Origin: Streptococcus macacae NCTC 11558
GTDB lineage: Bacteria; Bacillota; Bacilli; Lactobacillales; Streptococcaceae
Assembly (NCBI RefSeq): GCF_000187995.2
Contig: NZ_AEUW02000001.1
Location: 62,001 to 126,000 of the forward strand
Direction: 5' to 3'
Length of the DNA: 64,000 nt
Positions 31,617 through 40,556 of the stretch are shown one piece after another. The position numbers and the translations under genes were made by a program. Numbering within the stretch: position 1 is the first letter of the stretch; each line of letters starts with the position of its first letter. A model generated the notes under the pieces. The model was given only the letters and a program-made list of their open reading frames with translations. It had not been told where the DNA came from and ran no database searches.

Positions 31617-32975
31617 TTAATCTTTGGCTTTAAAAAAGGTCTGGTAGAGTGCTCTAATAGCGTCTTTTTCTTGCTCAGTTTTGATGACAAACATGACTGA
31701 AACTTCACTTGATCCTTGAGAAATCATTTCTAAGTTAATGTGTTTTTTTGAAAATGCTTCGGCTGCTTTAGAAGTAACACCTATATGACTTTTCATATTT
31801 TCACCCACTATCATTATAATGGATAAGTCTCTTTCAATTTCGACCTCGTCTACTTCTAACTTTCTTGTTAGTTGCGAGATGATTTCTTGTTCTTTTATGG
31901 GTGTCAGCTCACGCCCTCTCAATACGATTGACATGTCATCAATACCAGTGGGAATATGCTCCCAGCGAATATTTAATTCTTCTAAAATTTGCAATACCTT
32001 ACGTCCAAATCCAACTTCTCTATTCATCAGATATTTTGAAATATTGATACTGACAAAATCGTTATCACCCGCTATACCAACAACAGGCGCACTGTGGCTA
32101 GTATGCTCTAAGATGATTTTAGTTCCAGGATGGCTTGGGTTATTGGTATTTTTAATAACTAAAGGTATTTTCCCGCGATAAGCAGGGATTAAAGCTTCAT
32201 CATGAAGGACTGAAAAACCTGCATAAGCCAATTCCCGCATTTCACGGTATGTTAATTCTGAGATGGAATCAGGTTTATGAACAATACCTGGATGCGCAGC
32301 AAAAATACCATCTACATCTGTAAAGTTTTCATATAGATCAGCTTTCACTCCGGCAGCTACAATAGAACCAGTAATGTCTGAACCTCCGCGAGAAAAGGTA
32401 CAGATTTGATCGTCAGCAGTAACTCCAAAAAAACCTGGAATAATTAAAATTTCATCACTATCACGTAATTCTTCCAGTTTATCGTAGCTTGATGGTAAAA
32501 GGCGTGCATTTCCAGGTTCGCTTGTGACGATGATCCCTGCTTCTTTTGGATTGATATAACGGGCATTTAAATTATTCTTTTTAAAAAATTCGGCAATTAA
32601 TTTTGCATTATTGTCTTCACCGGCAGCTAAAAAAGTATCATAGAGAAATCTATTATTATCAATAGGTAGATTCGCCAAGTCAATAATAGCTTTTGTTATT
32701 TTTTCTAAAATATTTTGACCAAGCTTAAGCTCATCAATGATATCACGATAGCGCTGAATGATCCAATTTTGATTTTCTGTGACATCTTTTTCAGCGATAT
32801 AAGCTTTATAATATTTTACTAGTGCATCTGTAACTTTTGTATCTTTGGCATCTCTTTTGCCGGGTGCAGAGACAACAACAAAACGTCTATCATCATCAGA
32901 ATTAACGATATTGAGCACTTTTTCAAGCTGTGCAGCGGAAGCTAATGAACTGCCTCCGAATTTGATAACTTTCAT
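31617..32975 (-). CDS. Aspartate kinase
   Basis: This enzyme phosphorylates L-aspartate, the first step toward lysine/diaminopimelate, threonine and methionine. The 452-residue protein has the kinase core with KFGGSSLA at its start, FSRGGSDITGS near the middle, and two C-terminal ACT domains (LVIMIVGE-type strands and SSEVSVMFVI) for allosteric control by end-product amino acids. The ATG at 32975 is preferred because GGGAG lies 5 nt upstream. A TTG 12 nt earlier would overlap that site. It has its own promoter with a palindrome over the -35. Next to fabM, as in S. mutans. Confidence 0.94.
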   Translation of the reverse strand: MKVIKFGGSSLASAAQLEKVLNIVNSDDDRRFVVVSAPGKRDAKDTKVTDALVKYYKAYIAEKDVTENQNWIIQRYRDIIDELKLGQNILEKITKAIIDLANLPIDNNRFLYDTFLAAGEDNNAKLIAEFFKKNNLNARYINPKEAGIIVTSEPGNARLLPSSYDKLEELRDSDEILIIPGFFGVTADDQICTFSRGGSDITGSIVAAGVKADLYENFTDVDGIFAAHPGIVHKPDSISELTYREMRELAYAGFSVLHDEALIPAYRGKIPLVIKNTNNPSHPGTKIILEHTSHSAPVVGIAGDNDFVSINISKYLMNREVGFGRKVLQILEELNIRWEHIPTGIDDMSIVLRGRELTPIKEQEIISQLTRKLEVDEVEIERDLSIIMIVGENMKSHIGVTSKAAEAFSKKHINLEMISQGSSEVSVMFVIKTEQEKDAIRALYQTFFKAKD

Positions 32976-33006
32976 TTTTTCTCCCAAATCTAATCACGAT
33001 AAACAA

Positions 33007-33035
33007 ATTATAACAAAATTCTGACAATTTGTCAG
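33007..33035 (-). promoter_or_regulatory. aspartate kinase promoter with overlapping palindrome
   Basis: On the minus strand CTGACA (5 of 6), 17 nt, and a perfect TATAAT form a strong promoter. The perfect palindrome CTGACAATTTGTCAG at 33021-33035 covers the -35 and part of the spacer, a position typical of a repressor operator. Its regulator is unknown. Confidence 0.7.
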
Positions 33036-33157
33036 TCCTCTTTTTTTAAAAGGACAGAAAAAATGAAATGATGACCTTACTTAGAGCTATCTGCATTAAA
33101 AACCTTAGTTAAATAAATTTTGCTTTTAAATAAAAATATTTTATATTAAATTTCCTT

Positions 33158-33186
33158 TTGAGAACTTCTTATTTTTATGTTAAAAT
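33158..33186 (+). promoter_or_regulatory. fabM promoter
   Basis: TTGAGA (5 of 6) and TAAAAT (5 of 6) with exact 17-nt spacing. The start codon is 104 nt past the -10. Confidence 0.65.
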
Positions 33187-33198
33187 AAAGGAAATAGA

Positions 33199-33211
33199 TT
33201 TGACCTTCAAA
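33199..33211 (+). promoter_or_regulatory. FabT-like box near fabM
   Basis: TTTGACCTTCAAA keeps the TTTGA-N3-TCAAA core of FabT sites and lies about 13 nt downstream of the fabM -10. It lacks the inner TTATC symmetry of the best sites, so affinity may be low. Confidence 0.5.
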
Positions 33212-33290
33212 CTATTTAAATATCAAATAATACAAGTTGGGTACATCTCTTGTACTGACTATTTAAAAGAAACTAGAGTGGAGCATAAAA

Positions 33291-34082
33291 ATGAATTTTG
33301 AAAATATTCTTTATAGTGTGGATGATGGGGTAGCCACTTTGACACTTGATCGGCCTGAAGTTTCAAATGGTTTTAATATTCCGATTTGCGAAGAGATATT
33401 AGAAGCTATTTCATTGGCTTCTAAAGATAGCAGCGTTCACATTTTATTAATCAATGCTAATGGTAAAGTTTTTTCTGTTGGCGGTGACTTAGTAGAGATG
33501 CAAAGAGCTGTTGATGATGATAATGTGCAATCTTTAGTTCGTATTGCAGAACTTGTAAATGATATTTCATTTTCGCTCAAGCGGCTACCTAAACCTGTTG
33601 TTATGAGTACTGATGGGGCTGTTGCTGGAGCAGCAGCTAATATGGCAGTTGCAGCGGATTTCTGTATTGCAAGTGATAAAACAAAGTTTATTCAAGCCTT
33701 TGTTAATGTTGGCTTAGCACCAGATGCTGGCGGTCTTTTTTTACTGACCAGAGCTATTGGGATTACTCGTGCTACACAATTAGCAATGACTGGTGAGGCC
33801 TTAACTGCTGAGAAAGCATTGGATTATGGAATAGTTTATAGGGTTTGCGAATCAGAAAAATTAGAAAAGATGACAGAGCGTATTATTACCAGATTGAAGC
33901 GTGGTTCTGTCAATTCTTATAAAGCTATTAAAGAAATGGTTTGGCAAAGTTCATTTTATGGCTGGCAAGAATATGCAGATCTAGAATTAGAATTACAAAA
34001 GTCATTAGCCTTTACGGAGGATTTTAAAGAAGGAGTCCGCGCTTATACAGACAAAAGGCGACCTAAATTTACAGGTAAGTAA
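33291..34082 (+). CDS. fabM: Trans-2-decenoyl-ACP isomerase FabM
   Basis: FabM isomerises trans-2- to cis-3-decenoyl-ACP, the branch point for unsaturated fatty acids in streptococci. The 263-residue protein has the crotonase fold: the oxyanion-hole segments are [11 protein letters not shown] and [19 protein letters not shown], with [14 protein letters not shown] in the active-site region. GTGGAG lies before the ATG. It is first in the fab locus but has its own promoter, and a 244-nt gap with palindromes precedes fabT. The crotonase family is broad. The call rests on both sequence and its position at the head of the fab cluster. Confidence 0.92.
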   Translation: MNFENILYSVDDGVATLTLDRPEVSNGFNIPICEEILEAISLASKDSSVHILLINANGKVFSVGGDLVEMQRAVDDDNVQSLVRIAELVNDISFSLKRLPKPVVMSTDGAVAGAAANMAVAADFCIASDKTKFIQAFVNVGLAPDAGGLFLLTRAIGITRATQLAMTGEALTAEKALDYGIVYRVCESEKLEKMTERIITRLKRGSVNSYKAIKEMVWQSSFYGWQEYADLELELQKSLAFTEDFKEGVRAYTDKRRPKFTGK

Positions 34083-34258
34083 TAGTTGACATAAGCCATT
34101 TCATATTTTGCATTATTAAGTGCTAAAGTATACTTTAAGCATGAAAAAGATCGCTATAGAAGTTAGTAAGAAGAATCTTTAAAAAAATGAAGGTTTTGAC
34201 TAAAAGCCATTAGCTTATTTTGGGGATCTTAAACAAAATGAAACAGTGTAACTAAAAT

Positions 34259-34287
34259 TTGCAATTTCAGTAATCTTTTGATAAACT
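34259..34287 (+). promoter_or_regulatory. fabT promoter
   Basis: TTGCAA (5 of 6), 17 nt and TAAACT (4 of 6) precede fabT. The FabT palindrome begins within the -10. Confidence 0.5.
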
Positions 34288-34303
34288 TTGATAATCAAAG
34301 TTT
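34283..34303 (+). promoter_or_regulatory. FabT operator before fabT
   Basis: A perfect 21-bp palindrome with arms AAACTTTGAT and ATCAAAGTTT around one A. It agrees with the published FabT consensus (AnTTTGATTATCAAAnTT type) and implies autoregulation of fabT and the downstream fab genes. Confidence 0.85.
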
Positions 34304-34326
34304 GTTTTGCGTATGGGAGGTGACAC

Positions 34327-34761
34327 ATGGATTATAACCAAATAAATAGTTATTTAGTTGATATTTTCAATAAAATTTTGATCATTGAAGAAATGAGTCT
34401 AAAAACCAGTCAATTTAAAGATGTTTCTTTAAAAGAGATGCATACTGTTGATATTATTGGAAAAAATACTAAAGTGACGCCGAGTGATATTGCCCATGAA
34501 CTATTGGTAACGTTGGGGACCGTTACAACTAGCTTAAATAAGCTTGAGAAAAAAGGTTATATTGAGCGGACACGCTCAAGAAAAGACAGACGAGTTGTTT
34601 ACTTAGACTTAACACAAAAAGGTCGATTGCTTTATCGATTACATAATAAATTTCATAAAAATGTGGTCAACCAAATTACAGCGAAGATGGACACAACAGA
34701 GTTAGATGCTTTGGAAAAAGGACTGCAGAATCTTCATCAATTTCTTGAAAGGTTAGTTTAA
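34327..34761 (+). CDS. fabT: MarR-family repressor FabT
   Basis: FabT represses the fatty-acid synthesis locus when long-chain acyl-ACP is bound as co-repressor. The 144-residue MarR protein has a winged helix in the middle ([47 protein letters not shown]), with the MarR-type Asp-Arg-Arg wing. GGGAGGTGACAC is an excellent ribosome site. The stop overlaps the fabH start (TAATG), coupling the two. A perfect FabT palindrome lies upstream. Confidence 0.96.
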   Translation: MDYNQINSYLVDIFNKILIIEEMSLKTSQFKDVSLKEMHTVDIIGKNTKVTPSDIAHELLVTLGTVTTSLNKLEKKGYIERTRSRKDRRVVYLDLTQKGRLLYRLHNKFHKNVVNQITAKMDTTELDALEKGLQNLHQFLERLV

Positions 34762-35738
34762 TGGCTTTTGCAAAAATTAGTCAGGTGGCATATTATGTGC
34801 CTTCACAAGTGGTAACAAATGATGATTTATCGAAAATGATGGACACGAGCGATGAATGGATAGTTAGCCGGACAGGGATAAAAGCGCGTCATATTAGTCA
34901 ATCAGAAGATACAAGTGATTTAGCCAGTCAAGTTGCAGTTAAGCTGTTGGAAAAAGCTCAGTTAGACCCACTAGATATTGATTTCATTATTGTTGCGACC
35001 ATTACGCCTGATTCAATGATGCCTTCAACAGCTGCTAGAGTACAGGCATTCATTAAGGCAGAAAATGCATTTTCCTTTGATTTAACAGCAGCGTGCAGCG
35101 GTTTCGTTTTTGCTTTATCAACTGCAGAAAAGTTAATAGCATCTGGACGCTATCAAAAAGGACTTGTCATCGGAGCGGAAGTTCTTTCTAAAACCATAGA
35201 TTGGTCAGACCGCTCAACAGCAGTTTTATTTGGTGATGGAGCCGGAGGTGTTTTGCTAGAAAAAAGCTCATCTGAGTATTTTATGGCTGAATCTCTCCAT
35301 TCAGATGGCAGCCGAGGAGAAAGTTTAACTTCTGGGAAGCATGCTATATCTTCTCCGTTTTCTGATGGTAAAAACAGAGACAATTATTTTCTAGAGATGG
35401 ACGGTCGTACTATTTTTGACTTTGCGATTCGTGATGTTTCTCAAAGCATTTCTAAGCTTATAGAGGATTCTCATGTCGCAATAGACTCAATTGATTATTA
35501 CTTATTGCATCAGGCAAATATTCGTATTTTGGATAAGATAGCCAAAAAAATAGGTGCTGATAGAGAAAAGTTCCTAGCGAATATGATGCAATATGGCAAT
35601 ACTAGTGCAGCTAGTATTCCCATTTTGTTGGCAGAGTATGTCGAAAAGGGTATCTTAAAATTAAATGGCGGTCAAACTATTCTTATGACTGGATTTGGTG
35701 GTGGTTTGACATGGGGCAGTTTAATTGTTAAAATTTAG
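34761..35738 (+). CDS. fabH: Beta-ketoacyl-ACP synthase III
   Basis: FabH starts each fatty-acid chain by condensing acetyl-CoA or another short acyl-CoA with malonyl-ACP. The 325-residue enzyme has the catalytic triad Cys112 (LTAACSGF), His250 (LLHQAN) and Asn280 (GNTSAAS). It overlaps fabT by 1 nt and precedes acpP by 62 nt. That gap contains the 13-bp palindrome TGTGCTCAGCACA at 35749-35761. Confidence 0.97.
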   Translation: MAFAKISQVAYYVPSQVVTNDDLSKMMDTSDEWIVSRTGIKARHISQSEDTSDLASQVAVKLLEKAQLDPLDIDFIIVATITPDSMMPSTAARVQAFIKAENAFSFDLTAACSGFVFALSTAEKLIASGRYQKGLVIGAEVLSKTIDWSDRSTAVLFGDGAGGVLLEKSSSEYFMAESLHSDGSRGESLTSGKHAISSPFSDGKNRDNYFLEMDGRTIFDFAIRDVSQSISKLIEDSHVAIDSIDYYLLHQANIRILDKIAKKIGADREKFLANMMQYGNTSAASIPILLAEYVEKGILKLNGGQTILMTGFGGGLTWGSLIVKI

Positions 35739-35800
35739 TTATATAAAATGTGCTCAGCACAATATATAAAATATTATTTCTTAATATAAAGGAGAAAAAC

Positions 35801-36025
35801 ATGGCAGTATTTGAAAAAGTACAAGAGATTATCGTTGAGGAACTTGGTAAAGATCCAGAAGAAGTTAAAATGGAAACTACTTTTGATGAACTTGATGCAG
35901 ATTCTCTTGATGTATTCCAAGTTATTTCAGAAATTGAAGATGAATTTGATATCCAAATTGAATCTGAAGACGGACTTAATACAGTTGGTGACTTGGTTGC
36001 TTTTGTTGAAGAAAAATCAAAATAA
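35801..36025 (+). CDS. acpP: Acyl carrier protein
   Basis: The 74-residue acidic protein carries growing acyl chains on a phosphopantetheine arm at Ser35 in the [12 protein letters not shown] motif. I set the start at the ATG 35801, preceded by AAAGGAG at good spacing. An in-frame extension upstream would run through the intergenic palindrome and ribosome site. It is followed by a stem-loop and a FabT box before fabK, so acpP can be expressed in excess over downstream genes. Confidence 0.97.
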   Translation: MAVFEKVQEIIVEELGKDPEEVKMETTFDELDADSLDVFQVISEIEDEFDIQIESEDGLNTVGDLVAFVEEKSK

Positions 36026-36037
36026 TAGAAGTTTTTT

Positions 36038-36064
36038 AAGAGTATTCTTAAATAGAATATTCTT
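36038..36064 (+). terminator. stem-loop between acpP and fabK
   Basis: AAGAGTATTCT pairs with AGAATATTCTT (one G-U) around a 5-nt loop and is followed by TCTTCTTATT. A partial terminator would give acpP mRNA in excess. Inferred. Confidence 0.5.
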
Positions 36065-36081
36065 TCTTCTTATTGTGATAG

Positions 36082-36094
36082 TTTGACTGTCAAA
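36082..36094 (+). promoter_or_regulatory. FabT operator before fabK
   Basis: TTTGACTGTCAAA, within AGTTTGACTGTCAAATT, fits the FabT consensus. It lies 35 nt before the fabK start and indicates a second FabT-controlled promoter for fabK onward, as described in pneumococcus. Confidence 0.75.
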
Positions 36095-36129
36095 TTATTG
36101 ATTGAAAGACTTAGAAAGTTTAATTAAAA

Positions 36130-37095
36130 ATGAAAACGCGTATTACAGAATTACTAGATATTAAATATCCTATCTTCCAAGGAGGTATGGCTTGGGTAGC
36201 TGATGGTGATTTAGCTGCTGCTGTTTCAAAAGCCGGTGGTTTAGGTATCATTGGTGGAGGAAATGCTCCTAAAGAAGTAGTCAAAGCAAATATTGATAAG
36301 ATTAAAGCTGTTACAGATAGACCTTTTGGGGTTAATATTATGCTCTTATCGCCTTTTGCTGATGACATTGTTGACTTGGTTATTGAAGAAGGCGTTAAGG
36401 TCGTGACAACGGGTGCTGGGAATCCAGGCAAATATATGGAGCGTTTCCATGATGCAGGAATTACTGTTATTCCTGTTGTTCCTAGTGTAGCTCTTGCTAG
36501 GCGCATGGAAAAGTTAGGAGCAGATGCTGTTATTGCTGAAGGTATGGAAGCTGGCGGTCATATTGGGAAATTGACTACTATGACCTTGGTTCGCCAAGTT
36601 GTTGATGCTGTCAATATCCCTGTTATTGGGGCTGGCGGAGTTGCTGATGGCCGCGGAGCTGCGGCTGTATTTATGTTAGGTGCTGAAGCCATTCAGGTTG
36701 GAACAAGATTTGTTGTTGCAAAAGAGTCGAATGCCCATCAAAAATTTAAAAATAAAATTTTAAAGGCTAAGGATATTGATACGGTTGTTTCTGCTTCAAT
36801 TGTCGGTCACCCCGTTCGTGCTATTAAAAATAAACTTTCTTCTGCTTATGCCAATGCGGAAAAAGAATTCTTACGTGGAGAAAAGAGTCAGGAAGATATT
36901 GAAGAACTTGGTGCTGGCGCCCTTCGAAATGCTGTTGTTGATGGAGATGTAGATAATGGTTCTGTCATGGCAGGTCAAATTGCAGGCTTTGTTACCCAAG
37001 AGGAAACCTGTGAAGATATTTTAAAAGATTTGTACTACGGTGCAGCAGAAATTATTAAAACTGAAGCAGAACGCTGGGCAGATGTGGAGAAATAA
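36130..37095 (+). CDS. fabK: Enoyl-ACP reductase II (FMN-dependent)
   Basis: FabK reduces trans-2-enoyl-ACP with NADH through FMN and replaces the triclosan-sensitive FabI found elsewhere. The 321-residue TIM-barrel protein of the nitronate monooxygenase-like family has YPIFQGGMAWVADG at the start, the glycine-rich IGGGNAPKE loop, AEGMEAGGHIG near residue 140 with the conserved His, and PVIGAGGVADGRG. fabD follows after 2 nt. No Shine-Dalgarno is obvious before the ATG. No fabI is present in the window. Confidence 0.97.
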   Translation: MKTRITELLDIKYPIFQGGMAWVADGDLAAAVSKAGGLGIIGGGNAPKEVVKANIDKIKAVTDRPFGVNIMLLSPFADDIVDLVIEEGVKVVTTGAGNPGKYMERFHDAGITVIPVVPSVALARRMEKLGADAVIAEGMEAGGHIGKLTTMTLVRQVVDAVNIPVIGAGGVADGRGAAAVFMLGAEAIQVGTRFVVAKESNAHQKFKNKILKAKDIDTVVSASIVGHPVRAIKNKLSSAYANAEKEFLRGEKSQEDIEELGAGALRNAVVDGDVDNGSVMAGQIAGFVTQEETCEDILKDLYYGAAEIIKTEAERWADVEK

Positions 37096-37097
37096 GT

Positions 37098-38018
37098 ATG
37101 ACTAAAACAGCTTTTTTATTTGCTGGCCAAGGTGCACAAAAATTGGGTATGGCAGATGATTTGTATGCGCAATATCCTATTGTTAGGGAAACTTTTGAAG
37201 CTGCGCAAGCAGTGTTAGGATATGATATTCGTGCATTAATTGATAATGAAGAAAGTAAGCTTAATCAGACACGATATACACAGCCTGCTATTTTAACAAC
37301 TTCGATTGCTATTTATCGTCTGCTAAAAGCAAATGGAATTCAGCCTAATATTGTTGCAGGCTTGTCTTTGGGAGAATATTCTGCTTTAGTTGCTGCAGGA
37401 GCTCTTTCATTTGAGACTGCTCTTGCTTTAGTAGCTAGGCGTGGGGAATTTATGGAAACAGCCGTGCCAGCTGGAGTTGGTAAAATGGTTGCCGTCATGA
37501 ATACTGATCCTGATCTCATTGAAGAAGTTTGTCAAAAAGCGTCTTCTAAAGGGATAGTAGCGCCAGCGAATTATAATACTCCTGCCCAAATTGTTATCGG
37601 CGGGGAAGCTGAAGCAGTGGATTATGCAGTGGCGTTATTAAAGGAAGCAGGGAGCAAGTATTTAATTCCGCTTAATGTTTCAGGTCCTTTTCATACGGCT
37701 CTTTTGAAATCAGCTAGTCATGAATTAGCCAAAGCTCTTGAAGACGTAGAATTTTCGAATTTTGAAATTCCGTTAGTAGGAAACACTGAAGCTGAGATTA
37801 TGAAAGAAGAAGACATCAAGGAGCTGTTAGCTCGTCAGGTTATGGAGCCGGTTCGCTTTTATGATTCAATTGCGATCATGCAAAAATTTGGTGTAGATCA
37901 GTATATTGAAATCGGTCCAGGGAAAGTGCTCAGCGGTTTTATGAAAAAAATTGATAAGTCGGCTAAAGTTTTTAATGTAGAAAATTTGTCTGGCTTGCAA
38001 ACGCTTTTAAATCAATAG
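37098..38018 (+). CDS. fabD: Malonyl-CoA:ACP transacylase
   Basis: FabD moves malonate from CoA to ACP, supplying the chain extender. The 306-residue enzyme has FAGQGAQKLGM at its start, the catalytic Ser90 in GLSLGEYSA, an Arg in RRGEFME, and the catalytic His in GPFHTALL near residue 200. It lies 2 nt after fabK and 15 nt before fabG. Identification is secure. Confidence 0.97.
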   Translation: MTKTAFLFAGQGAQKLGMADDLYAQYPIVRETFEAAQAVLGYDIRALIDNEESKLNQTRYTQPAILTTSIAIYRLLKANGIQPNIVAGLSLGEYSALVAAGALSFETALALVARRGEFMETAVPAGVGKMVAVMNTDPDLIEEVCQKASSKGIVAPANYNTPAQIVIGGEAEAVDYAVALLKEAGSKYLIPLNVSGPFHTALLKSASHELAKALEDVEFSNFEIPLVGNTEAEIMKEEDIKELLARQVMEPVRFYDSIAIMQKFGVDQYIEIGPGKVLSGFMKKIDKSAKVFNVENLSGLQTLLNQ

Positions 38019-38033
38019 AGGGAGACCTTATTC

Positions 38034-38771
38034 ATGGAAATCAAAAATAAAAATGTTTTTATTACCGGATCAACTCGCGGTATTGGTTTAGCAGTTGCAC
38101 ACAGATTTGCTCAGGCAGGTGCTAATATTATTTTAAATGGCCGTTCAGAAGTTTCAGAAGATTTGCTAGCATCTTTTAAGGATTATGATGGGAAGGTGCT
38201 AGCAATTTCTGGTGATGTTTCTCAGCTTGATGATGCAAAACGTATGGTTGATGAGGCAGCTGAAAAACTGGGAAATATTGATATTCTTATCAATAATGCG
38301 GGTATTACTAATGATAAATTGATGTTAAAAATGTCAGAGGAAGATTTTGAGAAGGTTCTTAAGGTTAACTTAACTGGTAGTTTTAATATGACGAAATCGG
38401 TTTTAAGACCGATGACCAAGGCGCGCCAAGGAGCTATTATTAACATGTCCAGTGTTGTGGGATTAATGGGAAATGTTGGACAAGCAAATTATGCTGCTTC
38501 AAAAGCAGGTTTAATTGGATTTACAAAATCAGTTGCCCGTGAAGTTGCTGCTAGAAATGTCCGTGTCAATGCTATTGCACCAGGTTTTATTGAGTCTGAT
38601 ATGACGGATCGTATTTCTGATAAGATGAAAGCTGCAATGCTTGATCAAATTCCTATGAAAACATTTGGAACTACAGAAAATGTTGCTGATGTAGCTCTTT
38701 TTCTAGCTCAGCAGGATTATTTAACGGGCCAAGTCATTGCTATTGATGGTGGCATGACAATGCAAAGTTAA
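38034..38771 (+). CDS. fabG: 3-oxoacyl-ACP reductase
   Basis: FabG reduces beta-ketoacyl-ACP with NADPH. The 245-residue SDR has TGSTRGIG (11-18), NNAG, SSVVG with the catalytic Ser, and Tyr153 plus Lys157 in YAASK. It ends GQVIAIDGGMTMQS, a typical FabG C-terminus. GGGAG lies before the ATG. It is in the fab operon between fabD and fabF and differs from the non-operon SDR at 29932. Confidence 0.97.
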   Translation: MEIKNKNVFITGSTRGIGLAVAHRFAQAGANIILNGRSEVSEDLLASFKDYDGKVLAISGDVSQLDDAKRMVDEAAEKLGNIDILINNAGITNDKLMLKMSEEDFEKVLKVNLTGSFNMTKSVLRPMTKARQGAIINMSSVVGLMGNVGQANYAASKAGLIGFTKSVAREVAARNVRVNAIAPGFIESDMTDRISDKMKAAMLDQIPMKTFGTTENVADVALFLAQQDYLTGQVIAIDGGMTMQS

Positions 38772-38843
38772 GATAGAAGAATGCCGAGATTTTATTTTGT
38801 TCATACAGATGAATACATTTCGACAGTAAAAGGAGAAGGAAAT

Positions 38844-40076
38844 ATGTCTACAAATCGTGTTGTTGTCACTGGCTATGGAGTGACTTCCCCAATTGGAAAT
38901 ACACCAGAAGAATTTTGGAATAGTCTTTATAATGGTAAAATTGGTATTAAGCCAATCACTAAATTTGATACTTCAGAAATTCCTGTCTTTAATGCCGGTG
39001 AAATTCAAGACTTTCCGTTTGATAAATACTTTGTAAAAAAAGATACCAACCGCATGGATACTTATTCGCTTTATGCTATTTATGCAGCTTTAGAGGCTCT
39101 TGATAATGCAAAGCTGGATATGGATACTGTTGATCGTGACCGGACTGGTGTTATTGTTTCATCAGGAATCGGAGGCTTGCAAGAGCTTGAAGATCAAATT
39201 ATTCGTATGCATGAACGTGGTATGAAGCGTATTAAACCGATGTTCATTCCTAAAGCTCTTTCGAATATGGGCGCAGGAAATATAGCTCTTAAGATTGGAG
39301 CTTATGGAGTATGCAAATCGATAACGACTGCTTGTGCTTCAGCTAATGATGCTATTGGAGAAGCTTTTCGTGAAATTAAATATGGCCATCATGATGTTAT
39401 TCTTGCAGGTGGTTCAGAAGCTTCTATTACACGCATTGGGATCGGTGGTTTCAATGCCCTAACCGCTCTTTCAACGACTGAAGATCCTAAACGTTCTGCT
39501 ATTCCTTTTGACAAAGACCGAAATGGTTTTGTTATGGGAGAAGGAGCTGGTGTATTGATTCTTGAGAGCCTTGAACATGCTCAAAAACGCGGGGCTAATA
39601 TCCTTGCAGAAGTTGTCGGCTATGGCAGCAACTGTGATGCATATCATATGACGACACCAACTCCAGATGGTTCAGGTGCAGCTAAAGCGATTAAATTATC
39701 CCTCAAAGAAGCAGAAATTGATCCTTCGCAAGTAGGTTATGTTAATGCCCATGGGACTTCAACACAAGCTAATGAAAAGGGAGAAAGCCAGGCGATTGTT
39801 GCTGTTTTAGGTAAAGATATACCTGTATCTTCAACGAAATCATTTACAGGGCATTTGCTTGGTGCTGCAGGTGCTGTTGAAGCAATTGCTACAATTGAGG
39901 CTATCCGCCGCCACTATATTCCAATGACTGCAGGAACTAAAGAACTTTCTGAAGATATCGAAGCTAATGTCGTGTATGGACAAGGCCAAGAAGCAGATGT
40001 AGAATACGCTATTTCAAATACATTTGGTTTTGGCGGACATAACGCTGTTCTTACTTTTAAACGTTGGGAGGGCTAA
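38844..40076 (+). CDS. fabF: Beta-ketoacyl-ACP synthase II
   Basis: FabF elongates acyl-ACP with malonyl-ACP and, with FabM, partitions flux to unsaturated chains. The ATG at 38844 gives 410 residues, the family norm, and has AAAGGAGAAGG upstream. The in-frame extension to 38781 would place that ribosome site inside the gene. Cys164 (TACASAND) and two histidines in AHGTST and GHLLGAAG complete the Cys-His-His triad. Confidence 0.97.
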   Translation: MSTNRVVVTGYGVTSPIGNTPEEFWNSLYNGKIGIKPITKFDTSEIPVFNAGEIQDFPFDKYFVKKDTNRMDTYSLYAIYAALEALDNAKLDMDTVDRDRTGVIVSSGIGGLQELEDQIIRMHERGMKRIKPMFIPKALSNMGAGNIALKIGAYGVCKSITTACASANDAIGEAFREIKYGHHDVILAGGSEASITRIGIGGFNALTALSTTEDPKRSAIPFDKDRNGFVMGEGAGVLILESLEHAQKRGANILAEVVGYGSNCDAYHMTTPTPDGSGAAKAIKLSLKEAEIDPSQVGYVNAHGTSTQANEKGESQAIVAVLGKDIPVSSTKSFTGHLLGAAGAVEAIATIEAIRRHYIPMTAGTKELSEDIEANVVYGQGQEADVEYAISNTFGFGGHNAVLTFKRWEG

Positions 40077-40079
40077 CTG

Positions 40080-40556
40080 GTGGAAATTAAAGATATTAAA
40101 GATTTAATGTCGCAATTTGATACTTCAAGTTTGCGAGAATTTTCATATAGTAATCATTCAGATCAATTGACTTTCAGTAAAAATGAGCTAACACGTGAAA
40201 AACCAAATACTATTGCAGAAACAAGTACAATAGAAGCAAGACCTTCTTCTCCAGCAGAGACAGCTGTTTTGGCTCCTGCTGGCCAAGAAACAGAAGAAAC
40301 AATTGTGGAAGAACAAGCCGAAGGCGATGTCGTTGAAAGTCCATTGGTTGGTGTAGCTTACTTAGCTTCTGCGCCAGATAAAGCAGCTTTTGTTTCAGTG
40401 GGAGACACTGTTAAAAAAGGACAAACACTTCTTATTATTGAAGCTATGAAAGTCATGAATGAGGTACCGGCTCCACAGGATGGGGTTGTTACTGAAATTC
40501 TTGTTGCCAATGAAGAAGTTGTAGAATTTGGACAAGGGTTGGTACGTATTAAATGA
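40080..40556 (+). CDS. accB: Biotin carboxyl carrier protein of acetyl-CoA carboxylase
   Basis: AccB carries carboxybiotin between AccC and AccDA. The 158-residue protein begins at a GTG with GGGAGG upstream. It has a short N-terminal helix, a Glu/Ala/Pro-rich linker (about 40-85), and the C-terminal biotinyl domain with Lys124 in EAMKVMNEV. It starts 3 nt after fabF, and its stop overlaps fabZ by 4 nt. The linker is poorly conserved in general. Confidence 0.96.
   Translation: MEIKDIKDLMSQFDTSSLREFSYSNHSDQLTFSKNELTREKPNTIAETSTIEARPSSPAETAVLAPAGQETEETIVEEQAEGDVVESPLVGVAYLASAPDKAAFVSVGDTVKKGQTLLIIEAMKVMNEVPAPQDGVVTEILVANEEVVEFGQGLVRIK

Larger units (their letters stand above)
32976..33290. other. 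divergent regulatory region between aspartate kinase and fabM
   Basis: This 315-nt AT-rich region holds both divergent promoters, the aspartate kinase palindrome, the fabM FabT-like box, and the hairpin TACAAG/CTTGTA near 33230-33254. No gene is seen. Confidence 0.6.

Noticed and set aside
34120..34145. AAAGTATACTTT palindrome considered as another FabT site
   Set aside because: It lacks the TTTGA-N3-TCAAA core, so it does not fit the FabT pattern.
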